Shown here: one piece after another, positions 35,882-44,524 of the stretch | Layout of the letters: each line of letters begins with the position of its first letter | Numbering within the stretch: the stretch's first letter is position 1 | Assembly (NCBI GenBank): GCA_002389645.1 | Contig: DGQE01000034.1 | Coordinates: 1 to 64,000, forward strand | Direction: 5' to 3' | DNA length: 64,000 nucleotides | Source: Flavobacteriales bacterium UBA4422 | GTDB lineage: Bacteria > Bacteroidota > Bacteroidia > Flavobacteriales_G > Salibacteraceae | Made by a program: the position numbers and the translations under genes | The notes under the pieces: generated by a model | Told to the model about the DNA's origin: nothing | Database searches by the model: none | What the model saw: the letters and a program-made list of their open reading frames with translations, nothing else

Positions 35882-37696
35882 ATGATGAAGCAATTTTTAA
35901 AATACCTTTTTGCGTCAACACTGGGAACTATTGTGGGTTTAGTGCTGATTGTTTTCTTGTCTGGATTGATTCTGGCTGGAATAGTTGGCTCCGCAATTAT
36001 GGCTGGAAAGAGCAGCAAAGAAGTAAATGTGAAAGCAAACAGTGTAATGGTGATCGATTTAACCAAAGGCATTGTTGAACGCACTCCTGAAAATCCGTTT
36101 GAAGGATTACAAATAGAAGGGCTCAGTGGCAACACTGGCTTAGAGCTGGATGATTTCATTTTTGCTTTGGATGCAGCTGCTAAAGACACCAATATCAAAG
36201 GTGTGCTCATAAGAGGAGCTTATTTCAGCGGAGGAATGGCGACTATGCAAACGGCAAGAGACCATATCGTTCAATTCAAGGACTCTTCTGATAAATTCAT
36301 AATCTCTTACGAAGAAGCATATACTCAAGGAGCTTACTATATAGCGTCTGCTTCTGACGAAGTTTATATGTTCCCTGAAGGAGCAATGGATTTTAGAGGG
36401 TTAAGAAGCGAAATTGCTTTCTTAAAAGGTGCTATGGACAAGTTGGGAATAGATGCAACTATTATTAAAGGCCCAGACAATATTTATAAGAGTGCCGTTG
36501 AACCGCTTTATCGTGAGGATATGAGTGAACCAAATAAGCGTCAAATTCAGAGAATTTTAGATAATGTTTGGGGTGAAATGCTCGCTGATATTGGCCAATC
36601 CAGAGGGATTTCTGTAGATGAGTTTAATCGCATTGCAGATGAAATGGCGATTAGAAAACCTGAGGATGCAAAGAGCTTAGGGTTAATTGATGATCTTGTT
36701 TATTATGATCAAATTCAATCAAATTTGCGAAAGAAGTTAGGTCTTGAAGAGGATGATGATATTGAAGCAATTAGTATATCGAAATATGCAATTAGCGCCA
36801 GAAGAAGTGCTAATAAGAACGAGGATAAAAGTTGGGAATTAAAGGACGAAGTAGCTGTTATTTATGCCGTTGGTGGGATAAACAGTGGTGAAGGAGATGA
36901 AGAAAATATTGGTTCTGAAACCTTGGCGAAAGCCATCCGTGAAGCGCGTTTAGATGAAGATGTGAAAGCTATTGTGTTGCGCGTTAATTCGCCTGGTGGA
37001 AGTGCTTTGGCAAGCGATGTAATATGGAGAGAAACGGTTTTAGCAGGTGACGTAAAACCTTTTGTTGTATCGTTTGGCGATGTGGCTGCATCAGGTGGTT
37101 ACTACATAAGTGCAAATGCTGATCGCATTTTCGCGATGCCAAATACAATTACAGGTTCAATTGGAGCTTTCGGAGTGATCCCTAATTTGAGGGGGTTCTT
37201 TAATGATAAATTGGGAATTACGTTTGATGGTGTGAAAACTAATAAACACGCTGACTTTGGTTCCTTAGCCCGCGATTTTGACGAGGAAGAAATCGGCTTG
37301 TTGAATGGATACCTTGAGCAGATTTACACAGAGTTTGTGCAAAAGGTTGCCGATGGAAGAGGCGTTTCTTACGCAGATATAGATTCTATCGGTCGCGGCC
37401 GTGTGTGGACTGGTTCTGATGCACTTGAAATTGGCTTGGTAGATGAATATGGCGGTCTTGAAGATGCTATTAGCTATGCTGCTGAAAAGGCTGAATTGAA
37501 AGACTTCGATATTCTAAACCTTCCAAAGAAGTCAGATCCTTTTGAAAAATTCATGAAAGACTTTAGTGGTTCAATGAAAGCTGAACTTGGCTCTTGGATA
37601 TTAGGTGATGAAGCTAAGTGGCTTGAGAAAATTGAAGACATCAAAAAGATGGAGGGAATTCAATCAAGAATGCTATACGATATTCGAATTTATTAA
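35882..37696 (+). CDS. sppA: Signal peptide peptidase SppA, 67 kDa type
   Basis: A 604-residue serine peptidase with an N-terminal membrane anchor (LGTIVGLVLIVFLSGLILAGIV). The start is the ATG at 35882 (MMKQFLKYLF); a TTG at 35858 lies within the likely -7 box. It has the two tandem SppA domains of the long form. The N-terminal half carries the catalytic Lys region (GPDNIYKSAVEPLYREDMSEPN) and the C-terminal half the nucleophile in FGDVAASGGYYISANAD. The enzyme clears cut signal peptides from the inner membrane. A strong terminator follows. Confidence 0.94.
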   Translation: MMKQFLKYLFASTLGTIVGLVLIVFLSGLILAGIVGSAIMAGKSSKEVNVKANSVMVIDLTKGIVERTPENPFEGLQIEGLSGNTGLELDDFIFALDAAAKDTNIKGVLIRGAYFSGGMATMQTARDHIVQFKDSSDKFIISYEEAYTQGAYYIASASDEVYMFPEGAMDFRGLRSEIAFLKGAMDKLGIDATIIKGPDNIYKSAVEPLYREDMSEPNKRQIQRILDNVWGEMLADIGQSRGISVDEFNRIADEMAIRKPEDAKSLGLIDDLVYYDQIQSNLRKKLGLEEDDDIEAISISKYAISARRSANKNEDKSWELKDEVAVIYAVGGINSGEGDEENIGSETLAKAIREARLDEDVKAIVLRVNSPGGSALASDVIWRETVLAGDVKPFVVSFGDVAASGGYYISANADRIFAMPNTITGSIGAFGVIPNLRGFFNDKLGITFDGVKTNKHADFGSLARDFDEEEIGLLNGYLEQIYTEFVQKVADGRGVSYADIDSIGRGRVWTGSDALEIGLVDEYGGLEDAISYAAEKAELKDFDILNLPKKSDPFEKFMKDFSGSMKAELGSWILGDEAKWLEKIEDIKKMEGIQSRMLYDIRIY

Positions 37697-37744
37697 TCCC
37701 TGCAAAGCTTAGGGTTACTGAATAGAAATTAATTAACTTGATAG

Positions 37745-37781
37745 AAGGCCAGTAGGAATTTTAATTCCTACTGGCCTTTTT
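37745..37781 (+). terminator. Rho-independent terminator after sppA
   Basis: A perfect 16-bp stem AAGGCCAGTAGGAATT/AATTCCTACTGGCCTT around a TT loop, followed by T. The stem starts 48 bp after the stop codon. Confidence 0.85.
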
Positions 37782-37849
37782 GACTTAATCCTCTCTTTGA
37801 GAAAGCTATTTTCGAAGTTGATTCAAAATAATATTTAGAAGCAAGATGA

Positions 37850-39400
37850 ATGGAGAATAAGGAAATTGCATCGGTGTTGAAGACGGTGGGCCAATTAATG
37901 GAGCTTCATAATGAAGATAAGTTTAAAACCCGATCCTATATAAATGCTGCTTTTCAAATTGGAAAGTATGCGAATCCATTGAGAGAATTGGATGATAGTG
38001 AGTTGTTGTTAGTGCCTGGAATTGGTAAAAATCTTGTTCCTAAGATTCGAGAATTGATCGATACTAGCGAAATGTCCTATCTGAATCAATGGTTGGAGAA
38101 AACGCCAGAAGGATTACTCGAAATACTTCGGATTAAAGGCATCGGTCCGAGCAAAGTACGATTGATTTGGAAGGAAATGGAGATTGAGACTGTCGGTGAG
38201 TTATTATATGCTTGCAACGAAAACAGGTTGGTTGATCTAAAGGGCTTTGGTGAGAAAACTCAAGCTCAAGTCAAGCAGTCAATCGAGTTTATTATGGACA
38301 ATCAAGACAAGTTTCTATTTGCCTCCATCGAACCCCTCATTCAAGATATCAAGGATTGGATTAAACATAAATATCCGGACGGATTAGTCTCTGAAACAGG
38401 AGCTGCGCTGAGACGAGACCTGATCATTGATGAACTTGAAATTGTCGTAAGTGATAATGTACTTGAGCGGCCTGATACTTCTGAGACCAATGTGAAAGTT
38501 GTGTTTTATAGTGCGTCTAAGGACGGTTTTGAAAAATTAGTCTTTGAAAAATCATGTACTAAAGAGCACTTAAACGTGCTGAATACTTCAGGTATCCAGC
38601 CTGTGTTGCCTGAAATGAGAGATAATACTTGGTTTGTTGAATGGTTGAAAAAGCATACCGAAAATGATTTACTGACAGATGATCACTTGTTAGGTTCGCT
38701 TCATAATCATACAACCTATAGTGATGGAATGCATACGCTAGAAGAAATGGCCACTTACTTAAAGGATTTGGGGTACGAATATTTTGGAGTTTGCGATCAC
38801 TCCAAATCTGCTTTTTACGCTAATGGTCTGCAAGAAGACCGAATCATTAAACAGCACAACGAAATTGACCTTCTGAATGAAAAACTGAATCCATTCAAGA
38901 TTTTGAAGGGAATAGAAAGTGATATTTTGATGGATGGTTCACTTGATTACTCAGCAGAGGTGCTTAAGACTTTTGATTTTGTTGTCGCTTCAGTGCACTC
39001 TGTTTTAAGAATGGATAAAGATACCGCCACCAACAGATTGATCAAGGCGGTTGAAAACCCCTATACGAGTATTTTGGGTCACCCAACAGGACGACTTTTA
39101 CTTTCACGACCAGGTTATCCAATTGACCATAAAAAGGTGATTGATGCTTGTGCTTCCAATAATGTTGTGGTAGAGTTAAACGCAAACCCAATGCGATTAG
39201 ATATAGATTATACATGGATTCCATATTGCATGGAAAGAGGAGTGAAAGTGTCAATAAACCCTGATGCACATAGAAAAGAAGGCTTTCACCATATGCGTTA
39301 TGGGGTGATGGCAGCGCGAAAGGGAGGGCTAACAAAAGATATGACGTTAAATGCGCTAGGGTTAAAGGATATAGAAAACTATTTTCGTTCGAAATCTTAA
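37850..39400 (+). CDS. PolX-like protein: HhH + polymerase-X-like + PHP domains
   Basis: A 516-residue protein, shorter than the usual 570. The N-terminus has the HhH 8-kDa region (LVPGIGKNLVPKIREL, RIKGIGPSKVRLIW, DLKGFGEKTQAQVK). At the polymerase active site, where PolX has G-S-x-R-R-G and a DxD pair, it reads TGAALRR (183-189) and then ELE (195-197), so both catalytic Asp appear to be Glu. The C-terminal PHP domain is intact: SLHNHTTYSDGMH, GVCDHSKSA, IESDILMDGSLDY, VASVHS, LGHPTGR, VELNANPMRLD and INPDAH. A 3'-5' exonuclease or AP-site role is more likely than synthesis. Confidence 0.85.
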   Translation: MENKEIASVLKTVGQLMELHNEDKFKTRSYINAAFQIGKYANPLRELDDSELLLVPGIGKNLVPKIRELIDTSEMSYLNQWLEKTPEGLLEILRIKGIGPSKVRLIWKEMEIETVGELLYACNENRLVDLKGFGEKTQAQVKQSIEFIMDNQDKFLFASIEPLIQDIKDWIKHKYPDGLVSETGAALRRDLIIDELEIVVSDNVLERPDTSETNVKVVFYSASKDGFEKLVFEKSCTKEHLNVLNTSGIQPVLPEMRDNTWFVEWLKKHTENDLLTDDHLLGSLHNHTTYSDGMHTLEEMATYLKDLGYEYFGVCDHSKSAFYANGLQEDRIIKQHNEIDLLNEKLNPFKILKGIESDILMDGSLDYSAEVLKTFDFVVASVHSVLRMDKDTATNRLIKAVENPYTSILGHPTGRLLLSRPGYPIDHKKVIDACASNNVVVELNANPMRLDIDYTWIPYCMERGVKVSINPDAHRKEGFHHMRYGVMAARKGGLTKDMTLNALGLKDIENYFRSKS

Positions 39401-39430
39401 AGCCACGAGACCCGATAATCTATTGTTTGC

Positions 39431-40948
39431 TTGAGCGTCATCAATTCTATATTCAGTTGGTACATTAAAAAGAGGATCCACCAGATTGATCTATTCATGA
39501 AGTATCCTCATGATGTTCAGAGCGAGTGGCTGAATAAGTTGCTGACTACTGCAAAAGATACAGAATGGGGAAGGCGATACAAGTATGGCGAGATTGACAG
39601 CCTTGTTCAATTCAAGGAACGAGTGCCAATCAATACATATGAGGGGCTAGAAAAAGACATTGATCGAACATTGAAAGGCGAGCAAGGTATACTTTGGCCA
39701 ACTCCTATTAAGATGTTTGCAAAGTCAAGTGGAACGACCAATTCAAAAAGTAAGTTCATTCCAGTTAGCGAAGAGTCGTTAGAAGAGTGTCACTACAAAG
39801 GAGGGAAAGACTTGATTTCATTATACTATAATCAGTTCCCCGATTCCCGATTGATGGCAGGGAAGGGCCTGGTAATGGGTGGAAGCTCCAACTTTGTGCC
39901 TCTTAATGATGAAACCTATTATGGAGATCTGTCAGCAATCATTATTAAGAATCTACCGTTTTGGGCTCAATTACATCGCACTCCTGATGTTGATGTTGCG
40001 CTAAACCCATCTTGGGAAGAGAAGATTGAGCAGATTGTTGATATAACGATACCTCAAGACATTACTAATATCTCTGGTGTTCCCAGCTGGATGCTGGTCT
40101 TATTAGAAAGAGTACTGGAAAAAACAGGTAAACAATCCATTATGGAGGTGTGGCCTAACCTTGAATGGTATGTACATGGAGGTGTGAATTTTACGCCTTA
40201 TCTCGATAGGTTCAAGCAAATAATCGGAACTCAGCACAAATTGAATTATTCGGAAACGTACAATGCGTCAGAAGGGTTTTTTGGTATACAAGACGATACT
40301 TCAAGAGATGATCTACTATTAATGCTTGACTATGGTATTTTCTATGAATTCATGCCAATGAGTGAATACGGCAAGGAAAGCCCGAAAACACTGCAATTAG
40401 ATGGAGTTAAGATAGGGGAGAATTATGCCTTGATTATTTCTACAAATGGTGGGTTATGGCGCTATTTAATTGGCGATACGGTTCAATTCACAACCTTGAA
40501 CCCTTACCGAATCAAAGTCAGCGGCCGCACAAAACACTACATAAATGCATTTGGGGAGGAGTTGATTGTTGAGAATGCAGATCAAGCCATCGGCATTGCA
40601 AGTCAAAAATCGGGTTCTATCGTGAAAGAGTATTCTGCGGCCCCAAAGTATATGGATGAGAATGGAGCTGGAGCGCATGAATGGGTAATTGAGTTTGAGC
40701 AAGAGCCTAGCGATTTAGAATACTTTGCCGAAATGCTGGACAACGCACTAAAAAATGTAAACAGCGATTATGAAGCTAAGCGCTATCATGACAAGGTGTT
40801 GAAGCTCCCAATAATTAATAAGGTTCCAGTAGGTACGTTTTATCGTTGGATGAAACACAATGGAAAGTTAGGTGGACAGCATAAAGTTCCTAGATTGTCG
40901 AACAATCGAGATTACATAGATGAAATCTTAAAATACCAGCATGCGTAA
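39431..40948 (+). CDS. GH3-type acyl-adenylate-forming protein
   Basis: A 505-residue GH3 (auxin-responsive promoter) family protein, a member of the adenylate-forming superfamily; the bacterial members have no known substrate. The start is a TTG at 39431 (read MSVINSIFSWYIKKRIHQI), since that N-terminus fits the family and no ATG occurs before MKYPHDV. The ATP-binding P-loop is MFAKSSGTTNSKSKFIPVS; later blocks are YSETYNASEGFFGIQ and IKVSGRTKHYINAFGEELI. It is followed by an 8-nt overlap with the next gene. Confidence 0.87.
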   Translation: MSVINSIFSWYIKKRIHQIDLFMKYPHDVQSEWLNKLLTTAKDTEWGRRYKYGEIDSLVQFKERVPINTYEGLEKDIDRTLKGEQGILWPTPIKMFAKSSGTTNSKSKFIPVSEESLEECHYKGGKDLISLYYNQFPDSRLMAGKGLVMGGSSNFVPLNDETYYGDLSAIIIKNLPFWAQLHRTPDVDVALNPSWEEKIEQIVDITIPQDITNISGVPSWMLVLLERVLEKTGKQSIMEVWPNLEWYVHGGVNFTPYLDRFKQIIGTQHKLNYSETYNASEGFFGIQDDTSRDDLLLMLDYGIFYEFMPMSEYGKESPKTLQLDGVKIGENYALIISTNGGLWRYLIGDTVQFTTLNPYRIKVSGRTKHYINAFGEELIVENADQAIGIASQKSGSIVKEYSAAPKYMDENGAGAHEWVIEFEQEPSDLEYFAEMLDNALKNVNSDYEAKRYHDKVLKLPIINKVPVGTFYRWMKHNGKLGGQHKVPRLSNNRDYIDEILKYQHA

Positions 40949-41744
40949 ACTTGTTCTAGTTTTGATTCTATTCAGTCTGTGCTCTGGACTAATGTTTGCT
41001 CAAGGAACGAAATGGGTGATGCAAGAGGTGCTTGAAAGTCCAGTTTCTAGGGTTAAAGTTGATCAGTTAAATAATATATACGGTATTCTAAAGGGCGAGA
41101 TTGTAAAGTATGACACTGAAGGGAAGCTACTAACTCGATATAGCAATAAACTTATCGGTGAAGATGTGAAATTGGATGTGACAAACCCAATGAAAGTGAT
41201 CTTGTATTCAGAAGACCAGATGAGGCTCATTTTTCTGGATTCACGATTAGGGGAATTGCGTCAAGAAATCAATTTATTTAATCAAGGATATGAGCAAATA
41301 AGTTTGGCAGCTACTTCACATAGCAATGGCTTTTGGTTGTATGACCCTATTAATTTTAAATTGATTCGCTTTGATCAATACTTTAAAAAGGAACGAGAAT
41401 CATTGAATATTGCTCAATTATTACGGGTTGAGTTTTACCCTACTGATATTCTTGAAGTAGATAACAAAGTGTACCTTACCGATCCTAAAAATGGTATTTA
41501 TGTGTTTGATATTTATGGTAATTATATCAAGCGCTTGCCTTTAAAAGGAGTGAATGAATTGCACATCAACGATCGGAGGTTGTTCTTTGAGCGAGGTGGA
41601 AAACTGTTCGGACTTAATTTGGTAAATCAAGCTGAAGAATCAGTTCAAATAGAAACACCTGTAGGTTCATCTTTCGCCTTAAATCGCAATATGATTTGTT
41701 TAGTTTCATCAAAAGGAATAATTATTTACAAGCCTGAGGAATAA
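40941..41744 (+). CDS. Exported protein of unknown function, propeller-like repeats
   Basis: A 267-residue protein with a signal peptide (about residues 1-20, ending SGLMFAQ). The rest consists of short strand-rich repeats such as VKVDQLNNIYGILKGEIVKYD and VYLTDPKNGIYVFDIYGNYIK, reminiscent of a six-bladed NHL-like propeller, but I cannot assign a family. It overlaps the GH3 gene by 8 nt, so the two are co-expressed. Confidence 0.72.
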   Translation: MRKLVLVLILFSLCSGLMFAQGTKWVMQEVLESPVSRVKVDQLNNIYGILKGEIVKYDTEGKLLTRYSNKLIGEDVKLDVTNPMKVILYSEDQMRLIFLDSRLGELRQEINLFNQGYEQISLAATSHSNGFWLYDPINFKLIRFDQYFKKERESLNIAQLLRVEFYPTDILEVDNKVYLTDPKNGIYVFDIYGNYIKRLPLKGVNELHINDRRLFFERGGKLFGLNLVNQAEESVQIETPVGSSFALNRNMICLVSSKGIIIYKPEE

Positions 41745-41833
41745 GACTTTTTATTTTCAATGGGTTTATCTTAATTCGTAACCCCAAAGTGATTCGTTGA
41801 ATAACAGGGGAATCGAAGTTATCGTTATAAAAT

Positions 41834-42469
41834 ATGGAGGATAAGAAAAGTAATTTGCACGTTGCCGTTTCGGGCAATATTGGGTCTGGTAAGACAACTT
41901 TGACAGGGTTGCTTGGAAAGCATTACAACTGGGAAATGCACTATGAAGATGTGGATGGAAACCCATACATTAATGACTTCTATGCTGAAATGCAGCGTTG
42001 GTCTTTCAATATGCAGATCTATTATGTGAATAATAGATTCAATCAAGTAATGGAGATTAGAGAAGGTAAGAAGAATGTTATTCAAGACAGAACTATTTAT
42101 GAAGATGCGTACATCTTCGCTCCTAACCTTCACTCTATGGGGTTAATGACTACACGAGATTTTGAGACCTATTTCTCCTTATTCAACTTACTTGATAAAT
42201 TTGTTCAAGCGCCAGACTTGCTAATTTATTTGAGGGCAAGTGTCCCAAGACTAGTAAGTCAAATTCAAAGCAGAGGACGTGAATATGAAGAGGCCATTCG
42301 ATTGGATTACTTAAAGAGATTGAACGAGCGTTATGAAGCGTGGATTTCAACGTACGATAAAGGAAAGTTGCTCATCATTGACGTGGACAACAACAACTTT
42401 ATCGATAGCCCAGAAGATTTGGGGGAAATCATCCAAAAAATTGATGCTGAATTACACGGATTGTTTTAA
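41834..42469 (+). CDS. Deoxynucleoside kinase (dNK family), copy 2
   Basis: A 211-residue P-loop kinase related to the protein at 34647 but clearly diverged. The P-loop is SGNIGSGKTTLTGLLGKHYN; other blocks are YEDVDGNPYINDFY, QDRTIYEDAYIFAPNLH (the ERS/DRT-type motif), LIYLRASVPRLVSQIQSRGREYE and LLIIDVDNNNF. In bacteria with two dNKs the pair often splits purine and pyrimidine substrates; the DRTIYED form is common in the dAK/dGK-like group, but this is inference. It is the last gene before a strong terminator. Confidence 0.9.
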   Translation: MEDKKSNLHVAVSGNIGSGKTTLTGLLGKHYNWEMHYEDVDGNPYINDFYAEMQRWSFNMQIYYVNNRFNQVMEIREGKKNVIQDRTIYEDAYIFAPNLHSMGLMTTRDFETYFSLFNLLDKFVQAPDLLIYLRASVPRLVSQIQSRGREYEEAIRLDYLKRLNERYEAWISTYDKGKLLIIDVDNNNFIDSPEDLGEIIQKIDAELHGLF

Positions 42470-42490
42470 TTTAATGATGAATGACATATT

Positions 42491-42518
42491 AAAGACCTCT
42501 CGATGAGGTCTTTTTTTT
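42491..42518 (+). terminator. Rho-independent terminator after the second dNK gene
   Basis: AAAGACCTC/GAGGTCTTT stem with a short loop, followed by eight T, 20 bp after the stop. Confidence 0.88.
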
Positions 42519-42538
42519 GCCCTCAATTAGATAAAACT

Positions 42539-42570
42539 AAAAAGGCTTTCCATTTGGAAAGCCTTTCTTT
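42539..42570 (-). terminator. Rho-independent terminator after atpC
   Basis: On the minus strand AAAGGCTTTCC pairs with GGAAAGCCTTT around a 4-nt loop, followed by TT. It lies 20 bp after the atpC stop. Confidence 0.82.
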
Positions 42571-42589
42571 ATTTCTATGAAGTGTTCAG

Positions 42590-42823
42590 TTAGTCTGAAA
42601 GAACAATCACTTTGTTCTTCACTACTTCTACAACACCACCTTTAATCTCAAACTCAGATTCTTGACCTGAATTTGTAACCTTAACCACTCCATGTTTCAA
42701 CGTTGCAATGATAGGTGCGTGGTTTTCTAGAATACCAAATGAACCATCTTTTCCAGGAAGCTGAATAGCATCAGCCTCGCCTTTAAAAATTAGGTTTTCT
42801 GGAGATAGAATTTCTAGTGTCAT
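42590..42823 (-). CDS. atpC: ATP synthase F1 epsilon subunit, short form
   Basis: A 77-residue protein holding only the N-terminal beta-sandwich of the epsilon subunit (MTLEILSPENLIFKGEADAIQLPGKDG, GSFGILENHAPIIATLK, GGVVEVVKNKVIVLSD). The C-terminal two-helix inhibitory domain found in about 135-residue homologues is missing, with a clean stop after the sandwich. It lies 2 bp after atpD. Confidence 0.92.
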   Translation of the reverse strand: MTLEILSPENLIFKGEADAIQLPGKDGSFGILENHAPIIATLKHGVVKVTNSGQESEFEIKGGVVEVVKNKVIVLSD

Positions 42824-42825
42824 CT

Positions 42826-44337
42826 TTAATCGTTTGATTCAGCAAGCATTTTCTTACCTGCTTCGATTACTTCTTCAATTGTTCCTTTCAAGTTGAAAGC
42901 TGCTTCAGGGTATTGGTCAACCTCTCCTTCAAGAATCATATTGAATCCTTTGATTGTTTCTTCGATTGGAACGAATACTCCTTTCAAACCTGTAAACTGC
43001 TCTGCCACATGGAATGGTTGAGATAGGAATCTCTGAATTCTTCTCGCTCTGTGAACAACCAGTTTATCTTCTTCACTCAATTCATCCATTCCTAAAATGG
43101 CAATGATGTCTTGAAGCTCTTTCATCCTTTGAAGAATCTCTTTCACCCTTTGAGCTGTATCGTAGTGCTCATCACCAACAATATCTGCTGTCAAAATTCT
43201 TGAAGTAGAATCCAATGGGTCAACCGCTGGATAAATACCTAGTTCAGCAATCTTTCTACTTAATACTGTTGTTGCATCAAGGTGAGCAAAAGTTGTCGCA
43301 GGAGCAGGGTCAGTCAAGTCATCAGCAGGAACGTATACCGCCTGAACCGATGTAATAGAACCTCTCTTGGTAGAAGTAATACGTTCTTGCATTTCACCCA
43401 TTTCAGATGCTAACGTTGGCTGATATCCTACCGCAGAAGGCATACGGCCTAAAAGTGCAGATACCTCAGAACCTGCCTGAGTAAATCGGAAGATATTATC
43501 TACGAAGAATAGGATATCACGTCCACCACTTTCTTCGTCTCCATCACGGAAATATTCTGCTGCCGTCAAACCAGTTAAGGCTACACGTGCTCTCGCACCT
43601 GGAGGCTCATTCATCTGTCCGAATACAAATGTTGCTTTCGACTCTTTCAATGATGCATCATCGACTTTGCTTAAGTCCCAACCGCCTTTTTCCATTGAGT
43701 GCATAAAGTCATCACCGTATCTTACAATACCAGATTCTAACATCTCTCTCAAAAGGTCATTTCCTTCACGAGTTCGTTCACCTACACCAGCAAAAACTGA
43801 ATAACCATCGTAACCTTTCGCGATGTTATTGATTAACTCTTGAATAAGTACAGTTTTACCAACACCAGCACCACCGAATAAACCAATTTTACCACCTTTT
43901 GCATATGGCTCGATTAAGTCAATCACCTTAATTCCTGTGAAAAGAATTTCTGAAGCTGTAGAAAGATCCTCAAATTTAGGAGCTTCAGCGTGGATTGGAC
44001 GTCCGCCAGCTTGTTCCACACTATGAATACCATCGATGGCTTCACCAATTACGTTAAAGGTTCTTCCTTTAATTTGGTCACCAACTGGCATTGTGATTTG
44101 CTGACCTGTTGCTGTAACCTCCATTCCTCGGGTCAAACCTTCAGAAGAGTCCATTGCAATAGTTCTCACGGTATCCTCACCAATGTGTTGCTGACACTCG
44201 AGAACTACGCGCTCCCCAGTTCCTTTAGTTACCTCTAGTGCGTCTAAAATATTTGGAAGAGCATCGTCTCCAACGCTGAATCGCACATCAATTACAGGTC
44301 CGATCACCTGTATTATTTTTCCTTTTCTCACAGCCAT
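42826..44337 (-). CDS. atpD: ATP synthase F1 beta subunit
   Basis: A 503-residue catalytic subunit with P-loop GGAGVGKTVLIQEL, the catalytic Glu in GVGERTREGNDLL, DNIFRFTQAGSEVSALLGRMPSAVGYQPTLASEMG and the DELSEEDK motif. Length is typical for Bacteroidota (a 20-30 residue insert near GYDGYSVF). Only atpD and atpC are here; alpha, gamma, delta and the Fo genes must be elsewhere. Confidence 0.98.
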   Translation of the reverse strand: MAVRKGKIIQVIGPVIDVRFSVGDDALPNILDALEVTKGTGERVVLECQQHIGEDTVRTIAMDSSEGLTRGMEVTATGQQITMPVGDQIKGRTFNVIGEAIDGIHSVEQAGGRPIHAEAPKFEDLSTASEILFTGIKVIDLIEPYAKGGKIGLFGGAGVGKTVLIQELINNIAKGYDGYSVFAGVGERTREGNDLLREMLESGIVRYGDDFMHSMEKGGWDLSKVDDASLKESKATFVFGQMNEPPGARARVALTGLTAAEYFRDGDEESGGRDILFFVDNIFRFTQAGSEVSALLGRMPSAVGYQPTLASEMGEMQERITSTKRGSITSVQAVYVPADDLTDPAPATTFAHLDATTVLSRKIAELGIYPAVDPLDSTSRILTADIVGDEHYDTAQRVKEILQRMKELQDIIAILGMDELSEEDKLVVHRARRIQRFLSQPFHVAEQFTGLKGVFVPIEETIKGFNMILEGEVDQYPEAAFNLKGTIEEVIEAGKKMLAESND

Positions 44338-44392
44338 TTATGCTGAATTTTAGATAGTTACGTAAAGTTTCTTATCGTCCTTAAATCGGGTG

Positions 44393-44400
44393 CAAATCTA
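44393..44400 (-). promoter_or_regulatory. Putative -7 box (TAGATTTG) of atpD-atpC
   Basis: Perfect TAnnTTTG on the minus strand, 55 bp before the atpD ATG. A TTC stands 17 bp further upstream in the -33 position. Confidence 0.42.
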
Positions 44401-44448
44401 TGTATTTCAATTTGTATGAAGACCCCTATCTTCATTTTTTTAATTGTA

Positions 44449-44456
44449 TACATTTG
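44449..44456 (+). promoter_or_regulatory. Putative -7 box (TACATTTG) of ribF
   Basis: Perfect TAnnTTTG on the plus strand, 68 bp before the ribF start, in the 187-bp divergent gap with atpD. Confidence 0.38.
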
Positions 44457-44524
44457 ATGATCGTTAAGAACTGAATTAAAGTTCAGTATATCAGTAAGTT
44501 AAGAAATTCATACGCGTTAATAAA

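Noticed and set aside
35839..36210. 123-codon minus-strand frame opposite sppA
   Set aside because: Antisense to well-conserved sppA codons; low-complexity Ser/Lys composition is a shadow of the coding strand.
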